Positions 34,556-43,436 of a stretch of 64,000 bases of DNA are shown here, in pieces. Location: contig NZ_JACKXE010000001.1 in the NCBI RefSeq assembly GCF_014212315.1, positions 558,001-622,000 on the forward strand, written 5' to 3'. A program made the translations under genes and the position numbers. The stretch's first letter is position 1; each line of letters starts with the position of its first letter. The DNA comes from Nocardioides luti (GTDB lineage: Bacteria; Actinomycetota; Actinomycetes; Propionibacteriales; Nocardioidaceae). The notes under the pieces are model-generated. The model saw only the letters and a list, made by a program, of their open reading frames with translations. It did not search any database and had not been told where the DNA came from.

Positions 34556-35155
34556 TCAGCCCGCGTGCACCCGCGGCGTGAACCTCTCGCGGCGCCGACC
34601 CGGCCCCTGGTCGTAGTACACGTACGTCGGGTCCCGCACGTCGTCCGTGGTGCTCACGACGACGAGCGCCCGCACCCACCGCGGCGATCCCAGGCAGGTG
34701 CGCGGAAAGGCGACCGTCAGCGTGTTCGCCACGAGGTCGACGTGGGTGGCGACCTCGCAGCGGTGGTCACCGTCACCGGTGAGTGTGGCCGTCCCTGCCC
34801 AGTTGCCGCGGCCGGCGCGTACGTGCACGTCGGTGTACTCCAGCTGATGGGTGCCGGGCCACTGCAGCTCCAGGTTGGCCCGGAGGCGCGGGCTCTGGCG
34901 GTTCAGCTCCCGGAACACCGCCACCGCCTTGATCCGCCGCAGGCCGTGCCGGACCCGGAGCCGCGTGACGTCACCGTTCGCATGCTGCGGAGCCGGCTCG
35001 GCCACCGGCTCGTCGACCGTGAAGTCGACGTAGCTCACGTCGTGCCGGGCGTCACGCGCGGTGACGGACTCGGCGTTGGCCGGACCCGTCAGCGCGAGGC
35101 TTCCGGCGAGGGCAACGGTGAGCGTGAGGACCAGACGTCCGAGCGAGGCGGCCAT
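34556..35155 (-). CDS. Exported protein of unknown function
   Basis: 199 residues. A signal peptide (MAASLGRLVLTLTVALAGSL, cleavage near ANA at about 28) is followed by a mature domain rich in Arg, Val and Thr with predicted strands. Two Cys (in HRCEVATH and PRTCLGSP) could form a disulfide. The pattern DARHDVSYVDFTVD near the mature N-terminus and VDLVANTLTVAFPRTCLG later resembles many actinobacterial secreted proteins with a jelly-roll-like fold, but I cannot name a family. It converges with the carbonic anhydrase gene (19 bp between stops). Confidence 0.8.
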   Translation of the reverse strand: MAASLGRLVLTLTVALAGSLALTGPANAESVTARDARHDVSYVDFTVDEPVAEPAPQHANGDVTRLRVRHGLRRIKAVAVFRELNRQSPRLRANLELQWPGTHQLEYTDVHVRAGRGNWAGTATLTGDGDHRCEVATHVDLVANTLTVAFPRTCLGSPRWVRALVVVSTTDDVRDPTYVYYDQGPGRRRERFTPRVHAG

Positions 35156-35258
35156 GGCAGCACCCTAGGATCTGCCGGCCACCGGCGAAGGGGAACTGCG
35201 ATGCGGGCAGCGGACGTGGTGGGCTCGCGAAGGGCCTACCTGGCCCTGCTCGGTTCCG

Positions 35259-35270
35259 TAGGCTCGCCCC
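35259..35270 (+). promoter_or_regulatory. Leaderless-type -10 element (TAGGCT)
   Basis: TAGGCT at 35259-35264 ends 6 nt before the GTG at 35271. Confidence 0.5.
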
Positions 35271-35930
35271 GTGAGTGTTGACGACCTGCTCTTCCTGCTC
35301 GGCCCCGCCAGCGCGCCGGTGCTCGCACCGCTCGCTCTCGTGACCCTGCTGGTCCTGGGACGACCTCGCACCGAGGTGTGGCTCGCGTCCGGGCTCTTCA
35401 CCGTCGTCGCCTGGACCTGGGCGACCTACTGGTGGTGCCTGGACAAGCTCATGGTCGAGTACGTCGACAACCGCTCGATCCACGTCGCGATGGACGTCGC
35501 CCAGGCCGGCTGCGCCCTCGCCTCGATGGCGCTCGTCGTGACGGCCGGCCGAGCGGCGTACGCCGTCGCCGACGCGCGGCGCAGGGCGTCGGACGACGTG
35601 GGCTGGTTCGCGTACGCGCCCCTCGGTCCCCACGACCCGGCGCTGGGGCGCGCTGTCCGGAAGGTCAGCCTCGAGCACGACCCGTACGGCGGACCGTTCT
35701 GGGACGACGAGGGCTGCCTCGGTGAGGACTTCCCCGACCTCCACGACCTCGTCGGGCTGTCCTCCGGGCTCTACGACGACATGATGGCGTGGCACGAGGA
35801 CTGGCTGGAGCACGGCAGCAGCCCGTCGCCGGACTGGACCGAGACCCACGACGCCCAGCACCGCGAGCTGGTCCGGCGGCTGCGCACCGAGGTCCACCCC
35901 TACATCAGCGTCACCCCCGGTCCCGCCTGA
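35271..35930 (+). CDS. Membrane protein of unknown function
   Basis: 219 residues. Three hydrophobic segments (about 15-32, 36-55 and 70-90) are followed by an acidic cytoplasmic or extracellular tail rich in Asp, Trp and His (PFWDDEGCLGEDFPDLHDLVG and later WHEDWLEHG). No family recognised. The GTG start is supported by a -10-like element 6 nt upstream. Its 3' end overlaps the end of the opposing 110-residue gene by 20 bp, so the two are convergent. Confidence 0.7.
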   Translation: MSVDDLLFLLGPASAPVLAPLALVTLLVLGRPRTEVWLASGLFTVVAWTWATYWWCLDKLMVEYVDNRSIHVAMDVAQAGCALASMALVVTAGRAAYAVADARRRASDDVGWFAYAPLGPHDPALGRAVRKVSLEHDPYGGPFWDDEGCLGEDFPDLHDLVGLSSGLYDDMMAWHEDWLEHGSSPSPDWTETHDAQHRELVRRLRTEVHPYISVTPGPA

Positions 35931-36243
35931 CTGCCGCAGCAGCGACGAGCGCCGCAGCCACGAGCGCCAACCCGACCGGCCGTGCCCAGTCCGAGAGGGC
36001 GTGCGAGTCGTGCGCAGAGATGAACTCCAGGACGCCCAGGTCGTCGGCCCACTCGACGCGCGCCCACCCGTAGGCGTACAGGAGAGCGGCCAGTCCTCCG
36101 ACCAAGCCGCCGGCGAGACCGAGACCTGCCCAGAGCTCCTGCCGCAGGTGCCTGGCGCAGAAGACGGCGACAGCCAGGAAGACCAAGGCCTCACTCGCGT
36201 AGAGCAGGAAGAACCTCATGGAGGCGTAGTCGACGACGTACAC
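35911..36243 (-). CDS. Small membrane protein of unknown function
   Basis: 110 residues with three hydrophobic segments (about 10-30, 38-58 and 86-105) and a hydrophilic middle section (ARVEWADDLGVLEFISAHDS). GTG start at 36243. No homology recognised. It overlaps the convergent upstream gene by 20 bp. Being beside lower-GC sequence, it may belong to an accessory patch. The coding call rests on composition and on the coherent membrane topology. Confidence 0.6.
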   Translation of the reverse strand: MYVVDYASMRFFLLYASEALVFLAVAVFCARHLRQELWAGLGLAGGLVGGLAALLYAYGWARVEWADDLGVLEFISAHDSHALSDWARPVGLALVAAALVAAAAVRRDRG

Positions 36244-36768
36244 GGCCTCACGGTAGGGGCCGTCGGCCAGATCGTGAGGGAGGATGCCGTCCGCACCGCA
36301 CGATTGTGCGTGGGATCAAGAGTTGAGCATCGAGATCTTGATCTGGCGCACAATGACGAGGTTCACGCAGCATGCCTCAGGCGTAGGGCGCCCTGTGGCT
36401 CGTGAGCCAATGCAACACCATCGCGAGGAACAGCGACACGATCCTCAGTGCAGCCACGGTTGTGGACCGTGCGTGTGAGCAGTCAAGGCACGCGCACTCA
36501 GCGCCTGTTCGACGTGAATCGCCCTCGTCGCACGGATCTTGTCCGGGTCGACCGTCAAGGTGAGTCGCGCGTTGTCTCGTGGGCGGAGGCGCGCGCGGGT
36601 GCACGAAGCGTGAAGGGGTACAGGGATCCTGGTGTCGCTCACCCGGTGCATGTGCTTCGGAGGTGGGCCGCGCGCCGTGACATCTTGCGACCGCGGCTTA
36701 GTTCGCCGACATGACCGGGTCCGTCCCTACTGGACAGCAAGGGACGACTGCGCTGCCGAGCGCTGGCC
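36244..36768. other. Gene-poor stretch with lowered GC
   Basis: About 525 bp in which no open frame has convincing coding character or a recognisable family. GC is visibly lower than in neighbouring genes. Short frames exist on both strands but are mutually overlapping and lack a start context. It may be a decayed remnant together with the adjacent frameshifted gene. Confidence 0.55.
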
Positions 36769-37337
36769 CTAGAGTCCCCGGCGGCTCAGCATCTGGCCGC
36801 ACAGGGACCAGTACACGTCCGCGTCCGAGCGCTCGAGATTGCTCGTGTCGTCGACTCCACCGAGAAACAGTGGAATCCGATAGCCGACACATTCGGTCGA
36901 GGTCAGTGGTGCTGTGTCTCCAGAGTCTCGCCGCCACTGGCTGTAGTACGACGAGGCCAGAGCAGCGTCGTGATAGTCGATCAGCTCCGACTCGTGAAAG
37001 TCACGAAGAGAACCCGGCATCTCCAGCACCTCGCCGACACCCACGTCGAGCATCAGGATCTGAGGCTGGCCGTCGCGGTCCGGTCTCGACCGGTCCACAG
37101 CGAACTGGCGTCCCAGCCAATCGACGGCGAAGCACTGGACCCGTTCGGAGAACGCGGGGAAGGCATTGAGCGCCAGCCCCTCCAGGCAGGAGCCGAGGCA
37201 GCGTCGAACCAACGCAGCAAGCCACCCGTGAGGGACGCTCCGCCGACAGCTGACGCGCGTCTATCGACGTCGTCCGGCACGAACCCGGGGACCGGCCGGT
37301 CCGCAGGGAAGAGCGAGGTCAGCCCGGAAAGGTCCAC
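36769..37337 (-). pseudogene. Frameshifted DUF1851/GAD-like (Tdi1-type immunity) gene
   Basis: Two overlapping minus-strand frames appear to be pieces of one gene. Frame A starts at a GTG (37337: MDLSGLTSLFPADRPVPGF) and carries TGGLLRWFDAASAPAWRG. Frame B continues with LALNAFPAFSERVQCFAVDW, LGRQFAVDR, FHESELIDYHDAALAS and ends with CVGYRIPLFLGGVDD and NLERSDADVYWSLCGQ, which is the DUF1851 C-terminus (VGYxxPLFLGGxD...NLE..D..VYW..xGQ) as I know it. The switch between frames is near 37165-37190. Such proteins include immunity factors to secreted toxins and orphan immunity genes. No partner toxin is nearby. A sequencing error is the alternative explanation. Confidence 0.6.
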
Positions 37338-37357
37338 GTGAGTCGTTGTCCGATCCC

Positions 37358-39523
37358 TCAGGCGTCGAGCGCCTCGACGTCCACCTCGTAGGCGCCCTGC
37401 ACGATGAACTCCTTGCGCGGCGCGACCTCGGAGCCCATCAGGAGCTCGAAGACGGTGGAGGCCGCCTCGGCGTCATCGACGGTGATCCGGCGCAGGGTGC
37501 GCTGGCGCGGGTCCATCGTGGTCTCGGCCAGCTGGTCGGCGTCCATCTCGCCGAGGCCCTTGTAGCGCTGCACCGGGTCCTTCCAGCGCACGTTCTTCTT
37601 CGTGAGCTCGGCGAGCTTCCGCTGGAGCTCGTCGTCGGAGTACGTGTAGACGTACTTGTCCATGCCCTTCTTCGGGTTGGACAGCTCGATCCGGTGAAGC
37701 GGAGGGACGGCGCTGTAGACGCGCCCCTCGTTGAGCAGCTCGGGCATGTACTTGAAGAACAGCGTCGCCAGCAGGCAGCGGATGTGGGCGCCGTCGGAGT
37801 CGGCGTCGGCCATGAAGATGATCCGGCCGTAGCGCCGGGCGTCGAGCTCGAAGGTGCGCCCGGAGCCGGCCCCCACGACCTGGATGATCGAGGCGCACTC
37901 GGTGTTCTTGAGCATGTCGCCGACCGAGGCCTTCTGGACGTTCAGGATCTTGCCGCGGATCGGCAGCAGCGCCTGGAACTCCGAGTTGCGCGCGAGCTTG
38001 GCCGTGCCGAGCGCCGAGTCACCCTCGACGATGAAGAGCTCGGTCCGCTCGTTGTCGTTGGCGCGGCAGTCGGCCAGCTTCGAGGGCAGCGCCGAGGACT
38101 CCAGGGCGTTCTTGCGCCGCTGGGTCTCCTTGTGGGTGCGGGCCGCGATCCGGGTCTTGGAGGCGCCGACGACCTTCTCCATGACCAGCTTGGCCTGGGC
38201 CTTCTCGGCGCGCTTGGTCGAGGTGAGGAAGGCCTTGAGCTCGGCGGCCACGACCTTGCGTACGACGCTGCGCGCGGCGGGGGTGCCGAGGATCTCCTTG
38301 GTCTGGCCTTCGAACTGCGGCTCCGCGAGCCGGACGGTGACGACGCCGGTGAGGCCCTCGAGCACGTCGTCCTTGATCACGTCGGCGTCGTTGACCTTGA
38401 GCGCCTTGGTCGAGCGCATCACGTCGTTGAAGGTCTTGGTGACGGCCTGCTCGAAGCCGCTCACGTGGGTGCCGCCCTTGGGCGTCGCGATCACGTTGAC
38501 GAACGAGCGGACCTCGGTGTCGTAGCCCATCCCCCAGCGGACCGCGATGTCGACGTGCAGCTCGCGCTCGACCTCCTGCGGGGTCATGTGGCCCTGCTCG
38601 TCGAGCAGCGGGACGGTCTCGGTGAAGGTGTCCATGCCCTGGAGGCGGACGATGTCGGTGACCGGCTCGTCGTGGGCGAGGAACTCGACGAACTCCGCGA
38701 TGCCGCCGTCGTGGCGGAACTTCTCCTCCACGGGGGTGTCGCCCCGCAGGTCGCGGATGACGAGCTCGAGGCCGGGCACGATGAACGACGTCTGGCGGGC
38801 GCGGCCGAGCAGGCCCTCGAACTCGAACCGGGCGTCCTTGGTGAAGATCTGCCGGTCCGGCCAGAAGCGGATCAGCGTGCCGGTCTTGCCCTTGGCCACG
38901 CGCTTGCCCTTGCGGGTCAGGCCGGACTGCGCGGTGAACGGCGCCTTCGGACCCTCGCCCTCGAACACCCCGGGGACGCCGCGGTGGAAGCTCAGGCCCT
39001 GCTGGCTCGGGGAGCGGTCGACGTCGATGTCCATCCGCGCCGACAGCGCGTTGACCACCGAGAGGCCGACGCCGTGCAGGCCACCTGTGGCGACGTACGA
39101 CCCACCGCCGAACTTGCCACCGGCGTGCAGCTTGGTCGCCACGACCTCGACGCCCGGGAGCCCGGTCTTGGGCTCCCTGTCGGTCGGGATGCCGCGGCCG
39201 TCGTCGTGGACCTCGACGGAGTCGTCGGCGTGCAGGGTCACCTCGACGCGGTGCGCGGAGCCGGCCAGGGCCTCGTCCACGCCGTTGTCGATGATCTCCC
39301 ACAGGCAGTGCATGAGACCACGCGTGTCGGTCGAGCCGATGTACATGCCCGGGCGCTTGCGCACCGCCTCGAGGCCCTCGAGGACCAGGAGATGCGCGGC
39401 GTTGTACGTGTTGTCGATCGTGGGCCTGCCTTCGGTGGTGGAGCTGTCGTGCCGGTCGTCACAGCGGTCCTCGTGGGACGGGCAATCCGTCTGGTGCTGC
39501 GCCTCCGAATCTACCTGCGACAC
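37358..39523 (-). CDS. parE: DNA topoisomerase IV subunit B
   Basis: 721 residues. An N-terminal GHKL ATPase domain (EGLEAVRKRPGMYIGSTD, EIIDNGVDEALAG, GRGIPTD, GGLHGVGLSVVNALS), transducer domain and TOPRIM domain (FIVEGDSALGTAKLA, MADADSDGAHIRCLL) are followed by the C-terminal QRYKGLGEMDADQL block. Partner of ParC at 28925. The start is not certain: the GTG at 39523 gives a hydrophilic tail of about 35 residues before the ATPase domain; the frame is open a further 144 bp. The EGDSALG rather than EGDSAGG variant fits topoisomerase IV in Actinobacteria. Confidence 0.93.
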   Translation of the reverse strand: MSQVDSEAQHQTDCPSHEDRCDDRHDSSTTEGRPTIDNTYNAAHLLVLEGLEAVRKRPGMYIGSTDTRGLMHCLWEIIDNGVDEALAGSAHRVEVTLHADDSVEVHDDGRGIPTDREPKTGLPGVEVVATKLHAGGKFGGGSYVATGGLHGVGLSVVNALSARMDIDVDRSPSQQGLSFHRGVPGVFEGEGPKAPFTAQSGLTRKGKRVAKGKTGTLIRFWPDRQIFTKDARFEFEGLLGRARQTSFIVPGLELVIRDLRGDTPVEEKFRHDGGIAEFVEFLAHDEPVTDIVRLQGMDTFTETVPLLDEQGHMTPQEVERELHVDIAVRWGMGYDTEVRSFVNVIATPKGGTHVSGFEQAVTKTFNDVMRSTKALKVNDADVIKDDVLEGLTGVVTVRLAEPQFEGQTKEILGTPAARSVVRKVVAAELKAFLTSTKRAEKAQAKLVMEKVVGASKTRIAARTHKETQRRKNALESSALPSKLADCRANDNERTELFIVEGDSALGTAKLARNSEFQALLPIRGKILNVQKASVGDMLKNTECASIIQVVGAGSGRTFELDARRYGRIIFMADADSDGAHIRCLLATLFFKYMPELLNEGRVYSAVPPLHRIELSNPKKGMDKYVYTYSDDELQRKLAELTKKNVRWKDPVQRYKGLGEMDADQLAETTMDPRQRTLRRITVDDAEAASTVFELLMGSEVAPRKEFIVQGAYEVDVEALDA

Positions 39524-39838
39524 GCCGGACAACGCAGAAGGCTCGCCTGCCGTGGCAGCGAGCGGAGCGGGTCTAGCGTGATCAGCGTTGGGGATCACGT
39601 CACGATGTGGACACGATGGCTTCTCGGGATCGTCGAAGAGCAACCTGCCGCCCCCGGCAACCGTCACACTGAAGCAGGGCTAGACGTCTCCTCCACACGT
39701 GAGTTCCCGAAGCATGGAAACCCTCGGACCGGGGAAGACACTCCATGATGGGATGAGGTGTCACGGGACACGTGGCAGCGGGAATCTTTCACCCCCGTCG
39801 CTACGTTGAACAGACACCGATCAAGAATTGAGGCCGAT
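39524..39838. promoter_or_regulatory. Divergent parE / DUF7455 intergenic region
   Basis: A 315-bp region between divergent genes. A short inverted repeat GTGTC/GACAC (about 39761-39773) and lower GC are visible, but I cannot place promoters with confidence. No convincing small gene. Confidence 0.4.
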
Positions 39839-40072
39839 GTGACCACTGCAGTTGCCCCCAGCACCGCCGCGCTCACCGCCGCGGACCGCTGCGACCGATG
39901 CGGCGCCCAGGCCTACCTCCGCGTGGAGCTCCAGACGGGCGGCGAACTCCTGTTCTGCGCCCACCACGCGCGTGAGCACGGCGACAAGCTCCGCGAGATC
40001 GCGGCCCACGTCATCGACGAGACGCACAAGCTCGGTGACAAGCCCGCGGTCGTGCCCGACACCGACCACTGA
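39839..40072 (+). CDS. DUF7455-type zinc-ribbon-like small protein
   Basis: 77 residues from a GTG at 39839. A Cys pair in DRCDRCGAQAYLRVEL and a second motif FCAHHAREH form a putative zinc site (CxxC...CxxH). The pattern TAADRCDRCGAQAYVRV is widely conserved in Actinobacteria and usually annotated as hypothetical. The open frame extends 81 bp upstream but without conserved sequence. It is followed by a terminator-like hairpin. Function unknown. Confidence 0.85.
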   Translation: MTTAVAPSTAALTAADRCDRCGAQAYLRVELQTGGELLFCAHHAREHGDKLREIAAHVIDETHKLGDKPAVVPDTDH

Positions 40073-40088
40073 CCCCCGACACGACATC

Positions 40089-40112
40089 GGCTCCGGACCC
40101 CGGTCCGGGGCC
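40089..40112. terminator. Terminator hairpin after the DUF7455 gene
   Basis: GGCTCCGGACC and GGTCCGGGGCC form an 11-bp stem with one G-T type mismatch and a two-base gap, followed by TTCGTCATTT. Confidence 0.7.
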
Positions 40113-40169
40113 TTCGTCATTTCCGCGCCCGCTCCGGACGTCCCCTGACGCTGTGGAAGGGTGTGCCGC

Positions 40170-40646
40170 GTGAGCCCGGTCGAAGTCCTCGTCGCCCTGA
40201 TGCTCGCCGTCGGCGTGGTCGGGATCCTCGTGCCGATCCTGCCGGGCTCCGTGCTGGTCCTCGCCGGCGTCCTCATCTGGGCGCTCGACACCGGCAGCGC
40301 GACCGGCTGGGCGGTCTTCGGGATCGCCGCGGCCCTGCTCGTCGTCGGCACCGTCGTGAAGTACGCCGTCCCGGGCCGTCGCCTGCAGGGCGCGGGCATC
40401 CCCGCCTCGACCCAGTGGGCCGGCGCCGGCGCCGCGGTCGTCGGCTTCTTCGTGATCCCCGTGGTGGGGCTGTTCCTCGGCTTCGTCGTCGGGGTGTACG
40501 CCGCCGAGCGGCACCGTGTCGGCGCGGCCGCGGCCTGGCCGTCCACCAAGGCGGCGCTGCGGGCGGTCGGCCTGAGCATCGTCATCGAGCTGGTCGCCGC
40601 GCTGCTCGCGGTCGCGGCCTGGGTCGTCGGTGTCGTGGTCACCTGA
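40170..40646 (+). CDS. DUF456 membrane protein
   Basis: 158 residues with four to five membrane segments. The glycine-rich core VGILVPILPGSVLVLAGVLIWA followed by a KYAVPGRRLQGAGIPASTQWAGA loop is characteristic of DUF456. The GTG at 40170 has GGAAGG 9 nt upstream; a GTG 9 bp earlier lies too near it. The stop overlaps the ATG of an EamA transporter gene (TGATG), giving a two-gene operon. Function of the family unknown. Confidence 0.9.
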   Translation: MSPVEVLVALMLAVGVVGILVPILPGSVLVLAGVLIWALDTGSATGWAVFGIAAALLVVGTVVKYAVPGRRLQGAGIPASTQWAGAGAAVVGFFVIPVVGLFLGFVVGVYAAERHRVGAAAAWPSTKAALRAVGLSIVIELVAALLAVAAWVVGVVVT

Positions 40647-41476
40647 TGGCGGTCCTGCTGGCCCTCTTCGCGGCGCTCACCTACGGCCTGGCCGACTTCG
40701 TCGGCGGCTTCTTCTCCCAGCGGGTCAGCCCGTGGGCGGTCGCCCTGTGCGCCCAGCTCGGGGGCGCCACGCTGGTCCTCCTGCTCACGCTCGTCACCGA
40801 AGGCTCCCCCACCGGCGCCGATCTCGCGTGGTGCGTCGTGGCCGGTCTCGGCAACGGCTTCGGCACCGCCTTCCTCTACCGCGGCCTGTCCTCGGGCCGG
40901 ATGGGCGTGGTGGCCCCGATCTCGGGGGTCGGCGCCGCCCTCGTCCCGGTCGTGGTCGGGCTCGTCGCCGGTGAGCGGCCGGCCGCGCTGGTGTGGGTCG
41001 GGATCGTCGTGGCACTGCCCGGCATCTGGCTGGTCTCCCGCGAGCCCGACGCGGCCGCGCCCCGCCTCGGGGCCGGAGTCGTGGACGGCGTACTCGCCGG
41101 TCTGGGGTTCGGCACCCTGTTCGCCGCGCTCGCCCAGATCCCCGAGGAGGCCGGCTTCCTCCCGCTGGCGCTCAACCAGCTCGTGGCGGCCGGCGCCGTC
41201 GTCGCGGTCGCCGTGGTGCTGCGGCAGCCGTGGGTGCCGCGCGAGCCGCGGGCGGCCGCCGGGGTGCTCAGCGGCGCCCTCGGGGCGCTCGCGACGGGCT
41301 CGTTCATGGTCGCCACCCGCAGCGGCTTCCTGACCGTCACCGCGGTCATCGCCTCGCTCTACCCGGCCTTCACCGTGCTGCTCGCGGCCTCCGTTCTCCG
41401 CGAGAAGGTCCACCGCGCCCAGGGGGTCGGGCTCGCGCTCTGCGCAGTTGCCATCGGTCTCGTGGCATCAGGCTGA
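40646..41476 (+). CDS. EamA/DMT-family transporter
   Basis: 276 residues, ten predicted membrane segments in two EamA repeats (about 1-130 and 140-275). Motifs such as GLADFVGGFFSQ near the start, APISGVGAALVPVVVGLVAGERP and the second-repeat AVIASLYPAFTVLLAASVLREK are typical of drug/metabolite exporters. Substrate unknown. The ATG shares a base with the DUF456 stop codon, so the pair is probably coupled. Confidence 0.9.
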   Translation: MAVLLALFAALTYGLADFVGGFFSQRVSPWAVALCAQLGGATLVLLLTLVTEGSPTGADLAWCVVAGLGNGFGTAFLYRGLSSGRMGVVAPISGVGAALVPVVVGLVAGERPAALVWVGIVVALPGIWLVSREPDAAAPRLGAGVVDGVLAGLGFGTLFAALAQIPEEAGFLPLALNQLVAAGAVVAVAVVLRQPWVPREPRAAAGVLSGALGALATGSFMVATRSGFLTVTAVIASLYPAFTVLLAASVLREKVHRAQGVGLALCAVAIGLVASG

Positions 41477-41499
41477 CCCCGGTCGGGTACACATGAGGC

Positions 41500-41874
41500 A
41501 TGAGCGACAACACCCCCACGACCCCCGACTCCGCCACAGCCGCTGGTCCCACCACTCCTGACCCCACCTCCACGGTCACGCCGGGCAGCCCCAGCACCCG
41601 CCCCACCTCCGGCGACAACCCGCTGCGCGGCTCGCGCACGAGCGGCCTCTGGGCCGCCGTCGTCGCCCTGGGCATCCTGCTGGTGCTGCTCATCATCTTC
41701 ATCGCGCAGAACACCCAGACCGTGCAGGTGACCTTCCTCGGCTGGGACGGCTCGGCCCCGCTGTCGGTCACCCTGCTGATCGCCACCGCCGCCGGTCTCT
41801 TCCTCGCCACCGCCGCGGGCTCCCTGCGGATCCTGCAGCTGCGGCGCCGGGTCAAGCGCGACAAGAAGGCGTGA
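41500..41874 (+). CDS. LapA-domain (DUF1049) membrane protein
   Basis: 124 residues. A Pro/Thr/Ser-rich N-terminal tail (about 1-45) precedes two membrane segments (about 50-70 and 85-108) with FIAQNTQTVQVTFLGW between them, the LapA/DUF1049 signature, and a basic C-terminus. In proteobacteria LapA works in envelope assembly; the actinobacterial role is unknown. Its stop overlaps the GTG of a tiny membrane gene by 4 bp. Confidence 0.9.
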   Translation: MSDNTPTTPDSATAAGPTTPDPTSTVTPGSPSTRPTSGDNPLRGSRTSGLWAAVVALGILLVLLIIFIAQNTQTVQVTFLGWDGSAPLSVTLLIATAAGLFLATAAGSLRILQLRRRVKRDKKA

Positions 41875-42011
41875 CCGACCTCCTCGGCGACGCCCGACGC
41901 GTCCCGAGCGGTCGCGGCCTTTTCTTCGCAGCGCACCACCCGCTGGTCCTCCTGGTCCTGCTGGTGGTCGTCGTGGCCGTCGTCCTGGTCCTGTCCCGCC
42001 GAGGGCGCTGA
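41871..42011 (+). CDS. Small membrane protein (46 residues) coupled to the LapA-domain gene
   Basis: A GTG at 41871 overlaps the stop of the upstream gene (GTGA) and opens a 46-codon frame ending at 42011. The product has a short hydrophilic N-terminus with several Arg, then one strong membrane segment (HHPLVLLVLLVVVVAVVLVL) and a basic tail (SRRGR). The stop-start overlap and clean single-TM design support a real gene. It is too short for most automated callers. Function unknown; it may assist the LapA-domain protein. Confidence 0.65.
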   Translation: MTDLLGDARRVPSGRGLFFAAHHPLVLLVLLVVVVAVVLVLSRRGR

Positions 42012-42177
42012 GCGGGCCAATTCACCGAAAGGGTGGACACGAACGGGCCAGACCGAGTGGCCCGATGGGGTGGTATCCCCCTGCCCGGTCGACCGATGTC
42101 GGCGTTCGTGTGACGGCCGTCTCTGTCGTGATGTCACCTACGGATTCACAGCCAAGTGACACCTAAGGGGATTCTCG

Positions 42178-43200
42178 ATGTCATCGCTCCGTTCCGTCCG
42201 TCGCCTCGCTCTCGGGGCAGCCACCGCAGGTCTCGTCCTGCCCCTCCTCGGCCCATGGACCACCGCTGACGCGGCTCCGGCCGATGGTGCCAGCACGCAG
42301 ATCGTGACCGAGTCCACGGTCGTGCGGCAGGCCGAGAACACACCGCCGACCGCGCCGTGGGTGTTGTACACCCGCGCAGATACGCCGCCCACCGCCGCCG
42401 CCTTCGTCGACGGACCGGCCTCCCCACCGCTCGGGAGCGACAGCCTGCAGCTCAGCACCGCCACGGGAGCCGAGAAGGTGTTCCTGTTCAACTACGACCA
42501 CGTCGGCACGCGACTGACCGACATCGCCAAGATCAGCTACTCGACCTACCGCCAGACCGGCACGGGCTCGCAGCTCCCCGCGATGAACCTGCAGGTCGAC
42601 TACAACGGAGCGGCCGATGGCGGCTTCACGACCCTGGTCTTCGAGCCGGTGTACAACACGTCGCAGCAGTCGGTCGCAGAGGGCACCTGGCAGAGCTGGA
42701 CCGGCACGGGCACCGGCATCTGGTGGTCGACACGGCCCATCAACGGCCAGTGTGCCGGCGCTGTCTACAGCTGCCCCAATTCAGCCAGCGACACCGGCCT
42801 GACGCCCTGGAGCCAGATCGTCGCCAACAACCCGGACGCCGTGATCACCGGCGGTGTCGGCGTCAACCAGGGCACCGGCAACGCCGGCCTGCTGTCGAAC
42901 GTGGACGCGTTCACGTTCGACCGGACGACGTACGACTTCGAGCGCGTCGGCGACCGCGACGGTGACGGAGTCAAGGACGACGTGGACAACTGCGGGTCGA
43001 CGGCCAACGCCGACCAGTCCGACCAGGACGGTGACGGCCTGGGCGACGCCTGCGACCCCGACCGGGACGGCGACGGCATCCCCAACGAGAGCGACACCAA
43101 CAGCAAGGACGACTGCAAGAACGGCGGCTACGCACGCTTCACCACGCCGGCGTTCAGGAACCAGGGTGACTGCGTCTCCTACTTCGCCAAGCAGAAGTAG
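42178..43200 (+). CDS. Secreted protein with C-terminal thrombospondin type 3 calcium-binding repeats
   Basis: 340 residues. A signal peptide (MSSLRSVRRLALGAATAGLV, cleavage near ADA at about 32) is followed by a beta-rich domain of about 220 residues (similar to secreted lectin/adhesin-like modules) and, from about 258, TSP3-type Asp-rich repeats (DRDGDGVKDDVDNCGSTANA, DQSDQDGDGLGDACDPDRDG), which bind Ca2+. The C-terminus KNGGYARF...FRNQGDCVSYF is a frequent ending of actinobacterial secreted proteins with this repeat. AAGGGGA lies about 7 nt before the ATG. It probably acts outside the cell as an adhesin or surface-binding protein. Confidence 0.88.
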   Translation: MSSLRSVRRLALGAATAGLVLPLLGPWTTADAAPADGASTQIVTESTVVRQAENTPPTAPWVLYTRADTPPTAAAFVDGPASPPLGSDSLQLSTATGAEKVFLFNYDHVGTRLTDIAKISYSTYRQTGTGSQLPAMNLQVDYNGAADGGFTTLVFEPVYNTSQQSVAEGTWQSWTGTGTGIWWSTRPINGQCAGAVYSCPNSASDTGLTPWSQIVANNPDAVITGGVGVNQGTGNAGLLSNVDAFTFDRTTYDFERVGDRDGDGVKDDVDNCGSTANADQSDQDGDGLGDACDPDRDGDGIPNESDTNSKDDCKNGGYARFTTPAFRNQGDCVSYFAKQK

Positions 43201-43230
43201 CTTGCCCCGCGCAACCCTCCGGACGCGACA

Positions 43231-43261
43231 ACACCCCGCCCTCCCGAGAGGAACGGGGTGT
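43231..43261 (+). terminator. Terminator hairpin after the TSP3 protein gene
   Basis: ACACCCCG (43231-43238) and CGGGGTGT (43254-43261) pair perfectly over 8 bp with a 15-nt loop, 30 bp after the stop codon. Confidence 0.65.
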
Positions 43262-43404
43262 CGGGTGGCGCCGAGCACTGGGGGGTTGCGCGGGCACCAC
43301 CGCTGTTCATGATCGCGTGCGGGCCGCACCCACGGCATCGTCCGATCGGGCACAACACGTGGCCCGGACGGGCTGGCCCTGGCTCGCGTCGGCGGAAATG
43401 TGAA

Positions 43405-43436
43405 GAACCGCCGGGGTCTCGGGTCCCCGGCGGTTC
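43405..43436. terminator. Strong hairpin in the intergenic stretch
   Basis: GAACCGCCGGGG and CCCCGGCGGTTC make a perfect 12-bp stem with an 8-nt loop. No gene ends right before it, so it may close a small transcript or be a backup terminator. Confidence 0.6.

Noticed and set aside
36448..36714. Plus-strand ORF of 88 codons in the gene-poor stretch
   Set aside because: No start context, no family, and the opposite strand is equally open. Called noncoding.
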